A DNA stretch of 38,034 nt, taken from assembly GCA_945830595.1 (NCBI GenBank), contig CALZZH010000001.1, forward strand, positions 1-38,034, read 5' to 3'. The notes under the pieces were generated by a model. It was given only the letters and a program-made list of their open reading frames with translations. It had not been told where the DNA came from and did no database searches. Origin of the DNA: Avoscillospira sp945864925 (GTDB taxonomy: Bacteria; Bacillota; Clostridia; Oscillospirales; Oscillospiraceae). Positions 9,701-16,336 of this stretch are shown here, piece after piece; position 1 is the first letter of the stretch, and each line of letters begins with the position of its first letter. The translations under genes and the position numbers were made by a program.

Positions 9701-9959
9701 CGCCCTTGTCCAGGTATGCTGCCGCTGCGCCGCCATAATAAGCGGAAACCCGGTCTGATAACCGGGAAAAACTCAGCACTTCCGCATAGCGGCTGATGGT
9801 ATCTCCACCCATGGCACACAGTGCGCGTTCAGCTTCGTGCGAAAATTGCTCCGGAACAATGTATATCAGCCCCTCTGTCCCCTTTGCGGCAGACTGACAA
9901 ATCCGTTTCAGCATCTCCTGTGTCAGAGAGGCCCGGTCCGGACCGATCAACAGGTTCAT
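6714..9959 (-). CDS. addB: ATP-dependent helicase/nuclease subunit B, with degenerate Walker A
   Basis: AddB supplies the second nuclease and Chi recognition in AddAB. In 1081 residues the C-terminal nuclease is intact: ISGFVDRVDL and VVDYKTGKKDF (about 884). The four-cysteine iron-sulfur clasp is present as YASCRFSFF (about 728) and ACQYCDYATVC (about 1041), with a further Cys just after it. The N-terminus reads LLIGPDRASLTQEML where other AddB proteins have a GxxGxGKT Walker A loop; the following YIVPEQFSHEAERAL is conserved. The start is uncertain: GGAGG is 14 bases before ATG 9957-9959 and 11 bases before an in-frame GTG at 9960-9962. First gene of the addBA operon. Confidence 0.93.
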   Translation of the reverse strand: MNLLIGPDRASLTQEMLKRICQSAAKGTEGLIYIVPEQFSHEAERALCAMGGDTISRYAEVLSFSRLSDRVSAYYGGAAAAYLDKGGQLLAMALAAEQISSRVKLFAPVLRKPEFLADMVRMVEEFQSYCLEPAVLLETSRRVEGVFAQKLEEIGLLYEAYLAVCANGKADPTDKLIRLRDALLECDWAQSRRFYLDGFSDFTGLELTVLEALLQKAPEVWISLAGSSNAAMMRLTSKMRSELKSLAAKWDCPCHVQQYDVQLPRDPALQVFLNALFTQEEASVESEKVTLCSFSSVEEECRGTALQIKSLLSGGARCRDISIACTDMRLYEAPLRAALTAAELPAYFAGETDLLAKPVIHSVVNCLTAAAGPLDYEDAALYLKSGFPPVSRNSCDLLDDYAYRWNLRGSQWEKPWELHPRGYGEAWTEEDLKKLEALNADRKAALAPLLCRRQALKCAKNTGEMVLALDRFLETVGLRQQLEEKANSWQAEGNGQAAQELAQLYEILRQSLEQIWLVLGQTVRSPEDFCRLYRLLLTQYRVGTIPAGLDQIYVSDLPDLRHRLTKHLLVLGADDGRFPAYKAAEGLLTEDERRRLLSCGIALAPSRADQMDQEMCKIQRAMHAATDSIRMSYAGDAPAWLFRRAASLFPTSFHAGHDEVFLDISSLAAWRLRHGDQTPLQIPALISAEENLQKKRDYSFAPLRRETVRGLYGQQIYLSASRIDKYASCRFSFFLAYGLKARPRRQAKLDPSVFGTFVHAVLEQVVNRVEKLGGFWNVSQEQLLSVATEEINQYAALHFPEQAERDAYLFHRSQEEILDIVLDLGQELQSSLFQPACCELEFSQSGPLPPIAVEGSEASCLISGFVDRVDLYERDGNTYVRVVDYKTGKKDFDYTDILNGAGMQMLIYLFALRQYGAAYFGKSSLEPAGVLYLPARKEYSLTQPMPDQATVRQQHQEERRRRGLIRGDEILLAAMEQEPENPRFMPYAVGKNGPQGDLADQRQMVLLERHVIRTLVSMTDGIASGEVTPNPVIRGQNSACQYCDYATVCHGDLCQREERNFAATTAAKFWEKLEQEEAHRG

Positions 9960-9989
9960 CACAGCAGCAACCACCTCCTTGCAGGCAGA

Positions 9990-9998
9990 ATTATATCA
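9990..9998 (-). promoter_or_regulatory. Extended -10 promoter of addBA
   Basis: TGATATAAT on the minus strand is an extended -10 (TGn plus a consensus TATAAT). The best hexamer 17 bases upstream, TTCTAT, is a poor -35, as expected for extended -10 promoters. It lies about 30 bases before addB. Confidence 0.6.
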
Positions 9999-10040
9999 TA
10001 AAATGCGTCAAAATAGAAGCAGAATCCAATATGCAACCGG

Positions 10041-10097
10041 CAGTTGACAAATTTTCAGGCGCAATTGGTGGTAGTCAACTGGATTTTCTGCTATATT
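10041..10097 (+). promoter_or_regulatory. Promoter region with widely spaced inverted repeat before the XRE gene
   Basis: CAGTTGAC (10041-10048) and its exact reverse complement GTCAACTG (10074-10081) lie 33 bases apart, about three helical turns. A -10-like TATATT (10092-10097) follows; the hexamer 17 bases before it (TGGTAG) is weak. The left arm also contains TTGACA, too far from TATATT to be its -35. The arrangement suggests an operator, possibly for the XRE protein itself. Confidence 0.4.
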
Positions 10098-10130
10098 AAA
10101 TCCAGAATTTACAGACAGGAGGGTTCATAT

Positions 10131-11102
10131 ATGAGCCTTGCAGAGAAAATTACCATGCTTCGAAAGCAAAAAGGATGGTCGCAGGAGGAACTGTCCAATC
10201 AGCTGGATGTCTCCCGGCAGTCCGTCTCCAAATGGGAGAGCTCCGCCTCCATTCCAGAACTGGATAAGCTGATCCGTATGAGTCAAATCTTCGGTGTCTC
10301 CACAGATTATTTGCTGCTGGATCAGGCCGACGGTCTGCCGCAGAAGGCCGATTCTGCACCGTCCAGAATTCTGAACCAGCAGGAGGCGCAGCACTGCCTT
10401 TCCCTGCGGCAGGCAAGCGCCAGACCTATGTCGCTGGCTGTATCTGCCCTGGTGATTTCTCCTGTTCCGCTTCTTTTTCTGGGCGGACTCAGTGAATATC
10501 AGACGGAAACGATTTCTGCTGATATGGCAGGCGGTCTGGGGGTTGTTCTGCTGCTGGTCATTGCGGCCATTGCGGTTTGGAGCTTAATCCGCTGCGGTAT
10601 GTCTCAAAATGACCTCGAGGAGCTGCAAAAGGGACCTTTTTCCTTACATCCGCTGGCCGCAGCGTGGGTACAGAGTCAAAAGCAGGCCTTCCAGAAAACC
10701 CATCGCGCCTATATTTCCACCTGTACATTGCTTTGCATTCTCAGCTTAGTTCCGTTGATGATAGCCGCTGCCTTCCAGGCCGGTGATTTTATCTATATTC
10801 TCTGCACGTGCCTGATGCTGGTCATCATATCCGTCGCTGTCAATGGGTTTGTCTGGAGCGGAACCATTCAGGGCGCGTTCCAAATGCTTCTGCAGGAAGA
10901 GAGCTATGCTCCGGAAGAACGGGCCGCAGAACGGCGTGTAGCCCCTGTTGCCGCCTGCTACTGGAGCGTTATCACAGCGCTTTACCTTGGTTTGAGCTTT
11001 TACAGCATGCGATGGGATCGCACCTGGATTGTCTGGCCCTGCGCCGGTGTGCTGTATGCCGCTGTCATTGCCATTGCCAAGCAAATCATCAAAAAGTTCT
11101 GA
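10131..11102 (+). CDS. XRE-family regulator with a C-terminal membrane domain
   Basis: 323 residues. Residues 1-60 are a Cro/C1-type helix-turn-helix (LRKQKGWSQEELSNQLDVSR, then QSVSKWESS), followed by a linker. About five or six hydrophobic segments follow from residue 100 to the end: a segment near LAVSALVISPVPLLFLGG, one near GVVLLLVIAAIAVW, a pair around residues 200-245, and two at the C-terminus. This makes it a membrane-anchored DNA-binding protein, a design common in Clostridia whose signal is usually unknown. Start ATG follows AGGAGGG by seven bases. It diverges from addBA but there is no direct functional link to it. It ends at a shared bidirectional terminator. Confidence 0.85.
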   Translation: MSLAEKITMLRKQKGWSQEELSNQLDVSRQSVSKWESSASIPELDKLIRMSQIFGVSTDYLLLDQADGLPQKADSAPSRILNQQEAQHCLSLRQASARPMSLAVSALVISPVPLLFLGGLSEYQTETISADMAGGLGVVLLLVIAAIAVWSLIRCGMSQNDLEELQKGPFSLHPLAAAWVQSQKQAFQKTHRAYISTCTLLCILSLVPLMIAAAFQAGDFIYILCTCLMLVIISVAVNGFVWSGTIQGAFQMLLQEESYAPEERAAERRVAPVAACYWSVITALYLGLSFYSMRWDRTWIVWPCAGVLYAAVIAIAKQIIKKF

Positions 11103-11107
11103 TTGGA

Positions 11108-11145
11108 AAACATGCAGCCACGAATGGTTTCGTGGCTGCATGTTT
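11108..11145. terminator. Bidirectional intrinsic terminator
   Basis: A perfect 17-base-pair stem (11108-11124 with 11129-11145) around loop TGGT, with TTT on one edge and AAA on the other. It lies between the convergent XRE and GNAT genes and touches the GNAT stop codon. Confidence 0.85.
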
Positions 11146-11603
11146 CATACGGTATGCACATACATTCTCGACGGGGCCGGCTCTCCATCCCCCTGCACAA
11201 GGCACAGAAAACGCCACCCATATCGTTCGTAAAAGGCAGTATGATCTGTCAAAAGATACAGCGTGTCAATTCCAAACTGATGAAAATCATCACACACAGT
11301 CCGAAGCAGCTTTCCGGCTATTCCCTGGCATCGGAAGTCCTGCTCCACATAAACAGCACATACATTCGGCGTCAGGTCCTTTCTGTCGTGAAAGTCATTT
11401 TCGATCACGCCCAAGCCTCCGGCAATCTTGCTTCCATCAAGGGCAAGGTACCATTGCGGAACCGCGTGGCAGCCTTCCAGGCAGGCTGTCATGCTTTCCT
11501 CATAAGCAGCCTGCGGAATGCCCCATTTTTGGTGGAACCAGGATGACGCCTGTTCTACAAGTTCCGGATGCTCCCGGATTTTCAAAATCTGACAGTCCTT
11601 CAT
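11145..11603 (-). CDS. GNAT-family N-acetyltransferase
   Basis: 152 residues with the GNAT fold. The acetyl-CoA-binding motif A is VCAVYVEQDFRCQGIAGKLL (about residues 82-101), where RCQGIA is the pyrophosphate loop. The C-terminal part YLLTDHTAFYERYGWRF is the usual motif B region with the conserved Tyr. An early WFHQKWGIP segment resembles acetyltransferases placed near polyamine or small-amine substrates, but the substrate cannot be told from sequence. It is the last gene of the xpaC-telA-TPM operon, 11 bases after the TPM gene, and ends in the bidirectional terminator. Confidence 0.85.
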   Translation of the reverse strand: MKDCQILKIREHPELVEQASSWFHQKWGIPQAAYEESMTACLEGCHAVPQWYLALDGSKIAGGLGVIENDFHDRKDLTPNVCAVYVEQDFRCQGIAGKLLRTVCDDFHQFGIDTLYLLTDHTAFYERYGWRFLCLVQGDGEPAPSRMYVHTV

Positions 11604-11614
11604 CGCTCATCCGT

Positions 11615-12523
11615 TCATCGCTTGCCGCCAAAGCCGCCGCCGCGATTGCTTCCACCAAAGCCACCGCCGCCCTTGAAGCTGCCTCGACTGCTCCCACCAA
11701 AGCCGCCGGCACTACGATTGCTGCGGCGGGCTGTGCCAGATCCCGGGCCCGGTCTGGGACCTGGTCCAGGCTGCGGGCCGGGCCGGGGACCCGGCCCATA
11801 ACGACGATTGAGGAACAGCAATGGCATCCAACCTCCGGCACGCCACATCACATTGCGTCCCGCTCGGATCAGGGAGGACACCACCACAATTACAATCAGG
11901 ACGGCCAACAGTAGGACAAAGAATACGGTGCCCACTATGTTTTTTCCAATGCTGCCGCCTTTTGCAGGTTCGCCTGTCACCGGAACATTTTTGGCATACC
12001 AGCCCGCCAATTGATCAAACAGTTCCGTCAGCGCCTCTTCAGGCCGGTCAAATACGTGGCTCATAGCGCCGGTGACCAAAATCTCCAGGCTGTTGTCCAC
12101 ATAATAAGCCATGTCCTCGCCATAGGCAAAATAATAGTCCTGAGATTTCGTATCCAACAGCAAGAGCACGTCTGATTCGCCCAATCCAAGATCATAGCCC
12201 AGGCGGAAGGCCTCGTCCTCCATTTCACTGCTGGCAATCCCATCGTCTACAATTGCCACACCGCAGATGCTGCCATAGGAGTAATCCAAGGCCGCATTCT
12301 GTTCTGATATCATACGAATCGTTTTTTCTTTGAGCAGCCCTGTCTCATCCTGGACATATCTGGTATACGCGCTGTAATTTTCTTCGCCCCAGTTCTCCGC
12401 CGCGCTGTCACTGGACGGGTTATAGCTTCCCTTTGCAGTTTTAGCACGCCCAATGGCCAAGGATACCACAATCATGACTGCGCAAAGAGTAATGGCAACC
12501 CAACGCTTTTGAAAAAACTTCAT
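11615..12523 (-). CDS. TPM-domain membrane protein with Gly/Pro/Arg-rich tail
   Basis: 302 residues. An N-terminal membrane anchor (about 8-26) precedes an extracytoplasmic TPM domain (about 50-190; TGLLKEKTIRMISEQNAAL and LGESDVLLLLDTKSQDYYFAYG). A second membrane helix (about 196-222) is followed by a low-complexity tail: GPGPRPGPQPGPGPRPGPG, then Gly-Phe-Gly-Gly repeats ending GGFGGKR. TPM (TLP18.3/Psb32/MOLO-1) domains act in photosystem repair or membrane-complex chaperoning in other organisms; the function here is unknown. Gly-rich tails are common in bacterial TPM proteins. GAGGGAG lies before the ATG. It sits 11 bases downstream of telA, consistent with a joint envelope-stress role. 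Confidence 0.8.
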   Translation of the reverse strand: MKFFQKRWVAITLCAVMIVVSLAIGRAKTAKGSYNPSSDSAAENWGEENYSAYTRYVQDETGLLKEKTIRMISEQNAALDYSYGSICGVAIVDDGIASSEMEDEAFRLGYDLGLGESDVLLLLDTKSQDYYFAYGEDMAYYVDNSLEILVTGAMSHVFDRPEEALTELFDQLAGWYAKNVPVTGEPAKGGSIGKNIVGTVFFVLLLAVLIVIVVVSSLIRAGRNVMWRAGGWMPLLFLNRRYGPGPRPGPQPGPGPRPGPGSGTARRSNRSAGGFGGSSRGSFKGGGGFGGSNRGGGFGGKR

Positions 12524-12534
12524 AGGATCTCCCT

Positions 12535-13671
12535 CTATTTCCGAACCTCCAGGAGTTTCTGCTTCAACTCGCCCTCAATTCTCCGGATCTCCAACTCTGC
12601 CTCCTGACGCTTCTGCCGGCCCTCCTGCTGAATCTGCATAACCTCATCCAACGTCGTGATCAATTGCTGATTGGTATGCTTCAACGTTTCAATATCCACC
12701 ACAGAGCGTTCCGCCTCTCTGGCAGTTTCCACCGTCGCCATCTTCAGCATGTCCGCATTGGAGCGCAGCAGCTGGTTGGTCATATCCGTCACTTGGCGCT
12801 GTGCCTCAATGGCCTGCTTGGAATGATGAATGCCAAGATACAGCACCATCTGGCTCTTCCACAGGGGAATGGTATTGACCAGGGAAGTTTGAATCTTTTC
12901 CGTCATCAGCGTGTCGTTATTCTGCAGCATCCGAATCTGCGGCCCCATCTGCAGAGAGACAATCCGAGTCAGCTCCAGATCATGGAGCTTTTTCTCAAAC
13001 CGGTCCACCAGATTGGCATAATCATTGGCCGCCTGGGCATCCTCGGGCTTGCCGGTTTCCTGTGCCTTCCTGCGCAGCTCAGCCAACGTCACATTCTTCT
13101 CCTGCGCCAGCTTTTCCCGGCCGGCCAGAATATACATGGTCAGCTGCTTATAGTAGTCGAGGTTTTTGTCGTACATTTGATCCAGCACGGCAATATCTTT
13201 CATCAGCGTCAACTGGTGCTGCTCCAAAGCTTCCGCAATCCGGTCCACGTTCGTCTCTGCCTTGCTGTATTGCAGCTTCATTGTCTCGATGGAATTGGAT
13301 GCCCGCTGGAACAGGGCCGCCAGGCCCTTTTTCTGTTCCGGCGGCTCAATACTCTTCAGTTCCCCCACCAGGCTGGTGATCATGTCGCCAATCTCACCCA
13401 TATCCTTCGTCCGGACAGATTCCAGCGCGCTTTCCGAAAAATCTGCAATATTTTTCTGGGCAGCCGCGCCATACTGCAAAACCTGCTGGGAATTGCTGAT
13501 GTCAATCTGCTGGGCAAATGCCTTCACCGCCTGCTGCTCCTCCGCCGTCAACATGCTCATATCCGGCCCTGCCTCCGGCGCAGTTTTCGCAATTTCCGTC
13601 TCCTGCTTCACTTCCAGCTTCGGCTCCTCCAGATCAGGGGTCAATGTCAGCTGAGGAATCTTTTCTTCCAT
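12535..13671 (-). CDS. telA: TelA/YaaN-family toxic anion resistance protein
   Basis: 378 residues, typical of the TelA family (toxic anion resistance, PF05816). After an acidic N-terminus the chain is almost wholly alpha-helical with coiled-coil character, for example LTAEEQQAVKAFAQQIDI and MYDKNLDYYKQLTMYILAG; a strongly charged helix closes it. The family was named for tellurite resistance, but the molecular activity is not established and many members are linked to cell-envelope stress. In B. subtilis the homologue yaaN is adjacent to xpaC, and the same pairing occurs here (11-base gap), which strengthens both calls. AGGAGGGAG lies before the ATG. Confidence 0.92.
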   Translation of the reverse strand: MEEKIPQLTLTPDLEEPKLEVKQETEIAKTAPEAGPDMSMLTAEEQQAVKAFAQQIDISNSQQVLQYGAAAQKNIADFSESALESVRTKDMGEIGDMITSLVGELKSIEPPEQKKGLAALFQRASNSIETMKLQYSKAETNVDRIAEALEQHQLTLMKDIAVLDQMYDKNLDYYKQLTMYILAGREKLAQEKNVTLAELRRKAQETGKPEDAQAANDYANLVDRFEKKLHDLELTRIVSLQMGPQIRMLQNNDTLMTEKIQTSLVNTIPLWKSQMVLYLGIHHSKQAIEAQRQVTDMTNQLLRSNADMLKMATVETAREAERSVVDIETLKHTNQQLITTLDEVMQIQQEGRQKRQEAELEIRRIEGELKQKLLEVRK

Positions 13672-13682
13672 GTTTCTCCCTC

Positions 13683-14411
13683 CTAAAAGTCCTTCTGTTG
13701 GGTCAGCCCTTGGCTGGCCATCATCTGTTCCATTACCTGAATATCCGCTGTGATATCCACCACGTCCCGTTCAAACAGGCTGTCCAGCTGCTTCTGGAAT
13801 GCGACAATCACCTTGTCCAGAAGGTCTTCAATCTGCTGCATACCGGAAGTGATATTCTCACCCTTCAGCCCCACATTCTGCAGCTGGACATACTGCTCCA
13901 GCAGCTTAATGGTGGTCGGAAGATAATAATTCATAAACTGCCGCACTTGTTTCAGCTTGTCCTCTTTTTTCTCGACCTGATCGATGATGGAAGCTGTGAG
14001 TATTTCAATCTGCTTCAGCTGCGCTGAAATCTTAAAATCGGGGATATCGTCGTTCAGTTCCTGAATCCGTTTCACAGACTGGCGCCCCTGGCGAATTACG
14101 GCGTCCAGTTCCGGATTGCCTGTGGATTTTTCGGGTTCAGGCTTGGGATCCGGCTTTGGCTCTGGCTGCGGTTCCGGCTTTCGTTCCTCCCGTCGTTCCG
14201 GCTGGGGTGCTTCCTCTGTGGACTTGGCACTTCCCTTTTTGGTGACGTTTTTTACCAGCATATAAATTGCCCATGCCAGCAAGCCGCATTTTACCAGGCT
14301 GCCAAACCCGGAAAATCCGAAAAAGATACTGTAAATGAGCCAAACAAGGCCAATTGCGTAGATCGGCGAAACCGGTTTTTTGTTCTTGTTCTGTTTGTTG
14401 CGCATATACAT
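13683..14411 (-). CDS. xpaC: XpaC-family protein (5-bromo-4-chloroindolyl phosphate hydrolysis)
   Basis: 242 residues. Two membrane helices lie near the N-terminus (about 16-55). A charged linker rich in Pro-Glu-Pro-Lys repeats follows, then a helical XpaC domain (NPELDAVIRQGRQSVKRIQEL to the end). The family name comes from X-phosphate hydrolysis seen when the B. subtilis gene is expressed; a true enzymatic role is doubtful. It heads an operon with telA, as in B. subtilis xpaC-yaaN. The start is uncertain: ATG 14409-14411, ATG 14403-14405 (better spaced behind GGTGAT), or GTG codons upstream to 14417. Confidence 0.85.
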   Translation of the reverse strand: MYMRNKQNKNKKPVSPIYAIGLVWLIYSIFFGFSGFGSLVKCGLLAWAIYMLVKNVTKKGSAKSTEEAPQPERREERKPEPQPEPKPDPKPEPEKSTGNPELDAVIRQGRQSVKRIQELNDDIPDFKISAQLKQIEILTASIIDQVEKKEDKLKQVRQFMNYYLPTTIKLLEQYVQLQNVGLKGENITSGMQQIEDLLDKVIVAFQKQLDSLFERDVVDITADIQVMEQMMASQGLTQQKDF

Positions 14412-14443
14412 CACCACTTCTGACCGGACAATTTTCTACGCTC

Positions 14444-14472
14444 AGTTTATCACGCCTGCCAAAGAAATGCAA
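14444..14472 (-). promoter_or_regulatory. Promoter of the xpaC-telA-TPM-GNAT operon
   Basis: Minus strand TTGCAT (14467-14472), 17 bases, TAAACT (14444-14449), about 33 bases before xpaC. It is back to back with the rpe promoter. Confidence 0.6.
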
Positions 14473-14496
14473 GGACTCACAAAGTTTCTAATCACA

Positions 14497-14524
14497 TTGA
14501 CATGAAATTTAATCCTGTTATAAT
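14497..14524 (+). promoter_or_regulatory. Consensus sigma-A promoter of rpe
   Basis: TTGACA (14497-14502), 16 bases, TATAAT (14519-14524). Both hexamers match consensus exactly, suggesting a strong promoter. RNA would begin near 14531, about 163 bases before the rpe start. Confidence 0.85.
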
Positions 14525-14530
14525 ATTTTC

Positions 14531-14693
14531 TATGGGAACTGCATGCCGGCTGCATGCAGTCCCCTATCTGAAACGGCGCAGCGGTTCCGCGCGGTAGCCA
14601 GGAGCCTTTTCCGCATTGCCGTATATTCATACTTATGCCACTTTGCCCCTGTCTGGTGCAGGAAACGACAAATTTTTCCGGAGGTTCAGCAAG
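14531..14693 (+). promoter_or_regulatory. Long structured leader of rpe, class unknown
   Basis: The 5' untranslated RNA has a hairpin at its very start: GGGA-ACTGCATG (from 14534) pairs with CATGCAGT-CCC, with one bulged A. A GC-rich hairpin around 14573-14605 (GCGCAGCGGTTCCGCGC) follows, then CCTG/CAGG pairing near 14648-14662 and GGAGG at 14680-14684. No T-tract terminator is seen. I could not match it to a riboswitch or ribosomal leader that I know. Confidence 0.45.
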
Positions 14694-15350
14694 ATGATTA
14701 AAGTTTCCCCTTCCATTCTTTCCGCCGATTTCGGCAACCTGGAGCGAGACATCTGCGGCCTTGCCGCTGCCGGTGCAGACTATGTCCATGTGGATATTAT
14801 GGACGGTCACTTCGTACCCAATCTCTCCATGGGATTTCCGGTTGTAAACGCTCTGCGGCGTATCACGGATATGACTCTGGACGTGCATCTGATGATCGAC
14901 CGCCCCATTCGCTATGTGGAGCGTTTCTGCCAGGCCGGCGCCAATATTCTGACCATTCATGTGGAGGCCGATACAGAGGAAAATACCTTGGAGGCGCTCC
15001 GGAAAATTCAGGCCTGCGGCGTGAAGCCGGCCATTTGTGTCAAACCAAAGACCCCGGCTGAGGCTGTCCTTCCCTATCTTGACCTGTGTGATCTGATTCT
15101 GGTCATGACGGTGGAGCCTGGTTTTGGTGGTCAAAGTTTTATGCAGGATATGATGCCCAAGGTTCAGAAAATCCGGCAGTATATCAACGAGCGTAAACCC
15201 GATTGTGAGTTGGAGGTGGATGGAGGCGTCAATGCCGCCACCGCCAAAATCTGCGTTGAGGCCGGTGCCAATGTGCTTGTGGCTGGCAGCGCTTATTTCA
15301 AAGCAGCAGACCATGCCCAATTTGTCCGGGAGCTGAAAGCCAACGGCTGA
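14694..15350 (+). CDS. rpe: Ribulose-phosphate 3-epimerase
   Basis: Interconverts ribulose 5-phosphate and xylulose 5-phosphate in the pentose phosphate pathway. 218 residues, a single TIM barrel of standard length. Signatures are IKVSPSILSADFGNL at the N-terminus, HVDIMDGHFVPNLSMG (metal-binding His and catalytic Asp), HLMIDRP, LVMTVEPGFGGQSF and LEVDGGVN with the second catalytic Asp. The start ATG is nine bases behind GGAGG; an upstream in-frame start at 14616 would add 26 residues not seen in the family. It is monocistronic, with its own consensus promoter, long leader and terminator. In many Firmicutes rpe follows rsgA instead. Confidence 0.96.
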   Translation: MIKVSPSILSADFGNLERDICGLAAAGADYVHVDIMDGHFVPNLSMGFPVVNALRRITDMTLDVHLMIDRPIRYVERFCQAGANILTIHVEADTEENTLEALRKIQACGVKPAICVKPKTPAEAVLPYLDLCDLILVMTVEPGFGGQSFMQDMMPKVQKIRQYINERKPDCELEVDGGVNAATAKICVEAGANVLVAGSAYFKAADHAQFVRELKANG

Positions 15351-15365
15351 AGCCTTCATCCTCTA

Positions 15366-15410
15366 AAAAAGCCGCGAATGCGTTCCTCACAAATGCATTC
15401 GCGGCTTTTT
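15366..15410. terminator. Bidirectional intrinsic terminator
   Basis: A 16-base-pair stem AAAAAGCCGCGAATGC (15366-15381) with its complement (15395-15410) and a 13-base loop. It has T and A runs at both ends and serves convergent rpe and the ECF S gene, whose stop codon starts at 15412. Confidence 0.9.
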
Positions 15411-15925
15411 CAGTCGTTCTCCATGGGGCGGCCAAGCAATTTGGTACATAAGCGGTACAGGGGCATGAGAAGAATGCACGTCAGCACCGCGTTGGAAACA
15501 CAGTGAATCAGGTCAAACGGAATTCCCGCCACCCAATAGGAAAAAGCTGCCGCCCATCCGCCTATAAAGAAGTAGGGAATTGCGCAAAGGGCGCCGAACA
15601 GCAGCCCAAAAATCCCGCTGACAGCTGTCCAGAACCATCTGGAACGGTTTTTCCGAAAGCAGATTGCAAGGATGGCCAGCACAGTCCATACATAGAGATA
15701 ATTGATGAACCACATGGAAAAGCCATAAATCAGCCCTTCCAGCAGCACAAAGATATAGACGGAGCACAAGGATTTCCAGCCAAAGAGCAGTGCAGCCAGA
15801 ATCACAAACACTGCCACCAAATGAATGTTGGGCAATGCCGCCAGGGCCACTTGGGTCGCCATCATCATGGCCCCCAGCAGTGCCAGCAGGAGCATCTCCC
15901 GCAGATCCCACTTACCAGCCGACAT
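15410..15925 (-). CDS. ECF transporter S component (vitamin-binding subunit)
   Basis: 171-residue membrane protein with about six hydrophobic segments, typical in size and layout of energy-coupling-factor S components. The first helix begins EMLLLALLGAMMMATQVALA, with the small-residue pattern used to dock the EcfT subunit. It would bind a vitamin outside the cell and deliver it through a shared EcfAA'T module, which is not encoded in this window. It overlaps the DUF4430 gene by 14 bases, so translation is probably coupled; no good Shine-Dalgarno sequence precedes ATG 15923-15925, and an in-frame ATG ten codons later is an alternative. DUF4430 resembles the C-terminal domain of transcobalamin, so cobalamin or a related corrinoid is the leading guess for substrate. 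Confidence 0.75.
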   Translation of the reverse strand: MSAGKWDLREMLLLALLGAMMMATQVALAALPNIHLVAVFVILAALLFGWKSLCSVYIFVLLEGLIYGFSMWFINYLYVWTVLAILAICFRKNRSRWFWTAVSGIFGLLFGALCAIPYFFIGGWAAAFSYWVAGIPFDLIHCVSNAVLTCILLMPLYRLCTKLLGRPMEND

Positions 15926-16304
15926 TCAGTGTAAATTCATAGTGGTCACCATCAGCAATGGGGCAGGAATCAACGCCGTAGTTCACCTGCTCGCCGGACT
16001 TGGTATAGCCCCACCACTCCTGCTGGGATTCATCCGCAGTTTCACCGTCCACCGTCAGAACATACAGTCCATATTCGGTTTCATTGCCGGCCACAAGGTT
16101 TTCCTGTTCCAAGGCGCCGCGGAGAAATTCTTCATCCGTTTTAATTTCAAAGGTCTTCGTGGTGCCGTCCTTGTGGGTCACTTCCACAGTGACGGTTTTT
16201 CCGCCGGCCACCGCCTTAGGCCCAAAAGCGAGCCAGCATACAACTGCCACTGCCACAAGCACAACCAGGACAATGACGGCAATCAACGTTTTTTTGTTCT
16301 TCAT
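15912..16304 (-). CDS. Membrane-anchored DUF4430 (transcobalamin-C-like) protein
   Basis: 130 residues. An N-terminal membrane segment (about 5-28) leads to a single extracellular DUF4430 domain. Typical features are a TVEVTHKDGTTKTFEIKTDE start, NETEYGLYVLTVDG, then EWWGYTKSGEQVNYGVD and the closing DGDHYEFTL. A Cys follows VAVV in the first helix, but it is not a good lipobox, so a signal anchor is more likely than a lipoprotein. The start ATG is behind AAGGAGAG; the longer frame to 16511 lacks a ribosome site. Coupled to the ECF S gene, it may capture the vitamin at the cell surface; this is inference from co-location. Confidence 0.78.
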   Translation of the reverse strand: MKNKKTLIAVIVLVVLVAVAVVCWLAFGPKAVAGGKTVTVEVTHKDGTTKTFEIKTDEEFLRGALEQENLVAGNETEYGLYVLTVDGETADESQQEWWGYTKSGEQVNYGVDSCPIADGDHYEFTLNVGW

Positions 16305-16336
16305 AAAACTCTCCTTTTTCACTGCACAAGAAACCC

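Noticed and set aside
11735..11800. GC-rich palindrome as a terminator
   Set aside because: It lies inside the TPM coding frame and encodes the Gly-Pro-Arg tail; no T run follows.
10808..11914. 368-residue frame spanning the XRE end, a terminator and the GNAT gene
   Set aside because: Crosses a strong terminator and two real genes in other frames; no ribosome site.
12664..13686. 340-residue plus-strand frame opposite telA
   Set aside because: Leu/His/Gln-rich shadow of a coiled-coil gene; the TelA frame explains the region.
14442..15359. 305-residue frame opposite rpe and its promoter
   Set aside because: It runs across the rpe promoter and leader and has no recognisable domain.
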